Assembly: GCA_027943335.1 (NCBI GenBank)
Contig: BSBK01004089.1
Coordinates: 1,322,501-1,386,500 of the forward strand
DNA: 64,000 nt
Direction of reading: 5' to 3'
Origin: Chamaecyparis obtusa
Taxonomy: Eukaryota; Streptophyta; Pinopsida; Cupressales; Cupressaceae
How positions within the stretch are numbered: the first letter of the stretch is position 1; each line of letters starts with the position of its first letter. Positions 61,077-64,000 of this stretch are shown here, piece by piece. The translations under genes and the position numbers were made by a program. The notes beneath the pieces were generated by a model. It was not told where the DNA came from and ran no database searches. It saw only the letters and a list, made by a program, of their open reading frames with translations.

Positions 61077-61730
61077 GTTGGATAAATTTCTCCACTAGTT
61101 CCAAATGTTTTAATACCTATGGGTAGCTTTGAAAACCATGTCATAGCTTGTCGACCCAAACTTCATGGAAATAACCTCATTAGATAGGTTTGTTCATGCA
61201 TGAATTCCATACTCTGTGCAAAATTCCCTCACATGGTCTTGAGGGTTTGAATTGCTAGTGTACTTGTCATATTTTGGAATTGTAACAAGCTGAGGAAATG
61301 GTATCATTTTTAGGCCCTTATCAAAGGGAAAAGGACAAATGTGTTCCAATGAATATTGTTTTATCAGTTTGTCCTTTTCTTTCTTTAAGTTTTGTATTTC
61401 TTTTTGCATGGCGAGCAACATTCGTGTCAAAATAGATATAGGACTAAGATCTTTTTGTTTGAGTTGGTTTACATTGTAGTCCTTAGGTAATTTTTCTCCT
61501 TGTGACACAAGTTCCAAGAAGTATTTTTCTTTGTTCTCATCCAATGTTCTTTCAAGCATTTTCTTGAATCTTTTTCTTTTCAAAGCCCTTTGGTATTCTT
61601 GTTCGGTAGGGTATTCATCGCTATCAGAATTGTAGTGTACTTCTTGATTTCATTCTTCTTCCTAGTTATTTTATTCATCTTGATCATTTTGTTCATTATG
61701 TTGCTCTTCCCAATGGAAGGGTATATGGAC
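61077..61730 (-). pseudogene. Element A gag, N-terminal part
   Basis: The minus strand encodes an acidic start with three stops (61610-61720), then KRKRFKKMLERTLDENKEKY, KPKDYN-type sequence, a coiled-coil-like segment (MLLAMQKEIQNLKKEKDKL), PFPFDKGLKMIPFPQL and NPQDHVREFCTEYG, the conserved start of Ty3/Gypsy gag. It then continues MRLFP and AMTWFSKLPIGIK, ending at E's insertion site. The true start codon is uncertain; coding similarity is visible back to about 61730. Confidence 0.8.
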
Positions 61731-61991
61731 AAAGATGGGGGACCAAAAAGATGCCACTTTTATTTTTGGTCCCAAATCACGCATAGTGTGTTTGCACTAA
61801 AGGGCATGCACCCTATAGTGCACATGCCATATGGCTTGGGTTTCCCAAGCCTTAGGCTTGGGCAATCCAAAATAAAGTGCGTGCACCAAATAGGGTGCAC
61901 ACGCTTTGTAAAACCCCAAAATTTCCACCCCTCATGTGCCCTATTCAAAGCCACAAAAGTGTAATCCATATTCTTACATAGCGCGTGCACG
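61731..61991. other. Short unique region upstream of element A gag
   Basis: Contains inverted short pieces around tgcacc/ggtgca (tagtgcacatgcc, aagtgcgtgcacc, gcgtgcacgct). No LTR end or primer site for A was found here. No gene was found. Confidence 0.35.
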
Positions 61992-62268
61992 CTATGAAAA
62001 ACTAGAAAGAGAGAAAGAGATAAGGGATAGAGAGGGGGTGATAAGGGGGGGGAGAGAGGAAGAGAGAGAGAGAGATAGAGATAGAGAGAGAGAGAGTAAT
62101 TTATACAATATGAAAAACTAGAAAGAGAGAGAGATAAGGGATAGAGAGGGGGTGATAAGGGAGAGAGAGAGAGTAATTTATACAATATGAAAAACTAGAA
62201 AGAGAGAGAGAGATAAGGGATAGAGAGGGGGTGCTAAGGGAGAGAGAGAGAGGATAATTTATACAAAT
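61992..62268. repeat. GA-rich minisatellite, three units
   Basis: atgaaaaactagaaagagag starts at 61992, 62110 and 62187, each followed by gataagggatagagaggggg and (ag)n and then taatttatacaatatg. Spacing is 118 and 77 bp. Confidence 0.9.
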
Positions 62269-62507
62269 ATAACATTTAAGTATAAGTTTGATTTATTTAA
62301 TTTCTTATACTTTAAGTTATATTTTTATAAATTATAAAATATAATACTTCCAGGATGTTTGGGATAGGTTCCAGCTTCATAGGAGTTAAGATGCAGATTC
62401 TAGATTTGAAAAATTTTAGACTTAGCCAAATTTTAGGATTTAGCAAGCCTTCAGCAAGGTTACCTCACACAATCCATCATGGATTTCTAAGGTCAAACAA
62501 AAGATAG
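62269..62507. other. Spacer, nothing recognised
   Basis: A/T-rich then mixed sequence without coding or repeat signal. Confidence 0.4.

Positions 62508-64000
<1,493 letters not shown>

Larger units (their letters stand above)
7181..61730 (-). mobile_element. Element A: decayed Ty3/Gypsy (Tat-like) retrotransposon, twice interrupted
   Basis: Reading on the minus strand, the order is gag (61730-61077 then 57364-56269), protease (56259-55975), an acidic linker, reverse transcriptase (54017-52794), RNase H (9558-8811), integrase (8810-7685) and a polypurine tract (7192-7181). The interruptions are element E (57370-61071) and element B (9564-52788). The frame runs on across both when the insert and one copy of the 5-bp duplication are removed. 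A second RNase H-like domain after the first suggests the Tat-like branch of Ty3/Gypsy. Many stop codons, a lost RT active-site Asp and a lost protease Asp show it is dead. No 5' LTR or primer-binding site was found. Confidence 0.85.

Noticed and set aside
61731..62507. A 5' LTR for element A
   Set aside because: No TG...CA ends, primer site or similarity to the region below 7180 could be seen, so A's 5' end remains unplaced.

Overview
The window is nuclear DNA of a large-genome land plant, most likely a gymnosperm or a similarly repeat-rich vascular plant. The signs are plant-type Copia and Ty3/Gypsy LTR elements, iMet-type primer-binding sites, GT-AG introns, and a fragment of the plant-only BES1/BZR1 DNA-binding domain. 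No intact host gene was found. No tRNA, rRNA, CRISPR array or bacterial-style operon was seen.

Layout. 1-1474 is A/T-rich sequence with one exon-like ORF. 1475-5095 is a degenerate telomere-like field built on the hexamer CCCTAA, with an 85-bp higher-order repeat. 5161-5298 is a near-perfect 59-bp-arm hairpin. From about 7.2 kb to 61.7 kb the window is one nest of mobile elements. Element A is a decayed Ty3/Gypsy element on the minus strand (gag at 61.7 kb, integrase end at 7.7 kb). It is split twice. Element E (57370-61071, minus, TSD gtatt) is a small gag-protease-only Gypsy element inside A's gag. Element B (9564-52788, plus, TSD gatag, two 882-bp LTRs) lies inside A's RT/RNase H region. 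B is itself split by element C, a Copia element (9971-17672, plus, TSD tcttg) in B's 5' LTR, and by element D, a 24.3-kb DNA transposon (24975-49288, TSD TTAA, 29-bp terminal inverted repeats) in B's internal region. At both interruptions of A the coding frame resumes exactly when the insert and one TSD copy are removed.

Element D is the most unusual part. It carries a decayed gene for a DDE-like transposase of a family I cannot name (36148-38957, plus). Opposite it is a second gene with about seven exons and unknown function (46633-48812, minus). Clusters of a GGGTACCCGAT palindrome lie upstream of both genes and near the ends. D also holds an 8-kb array of a 160-bp satellite whose monomer is almost wholly made of two palindromes. 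Inverted fragments of a captured BZR1-domain gene flank that array. Further in is a ten-unit array of a 358-bp repeat, in a 6.8-kb segment bounded by a 30-bp direct repeat.

The right edge (61.99-64.0 kb) is GA/CT simple sequence arranged as a large inverted repeat that runs off the window. Nearly all coding regions contain stops or frameshifts, so the region looks like heterochromatin with no active protein gene demonstrated. All element assignments rest on motif reading by eye; no database search was possible.
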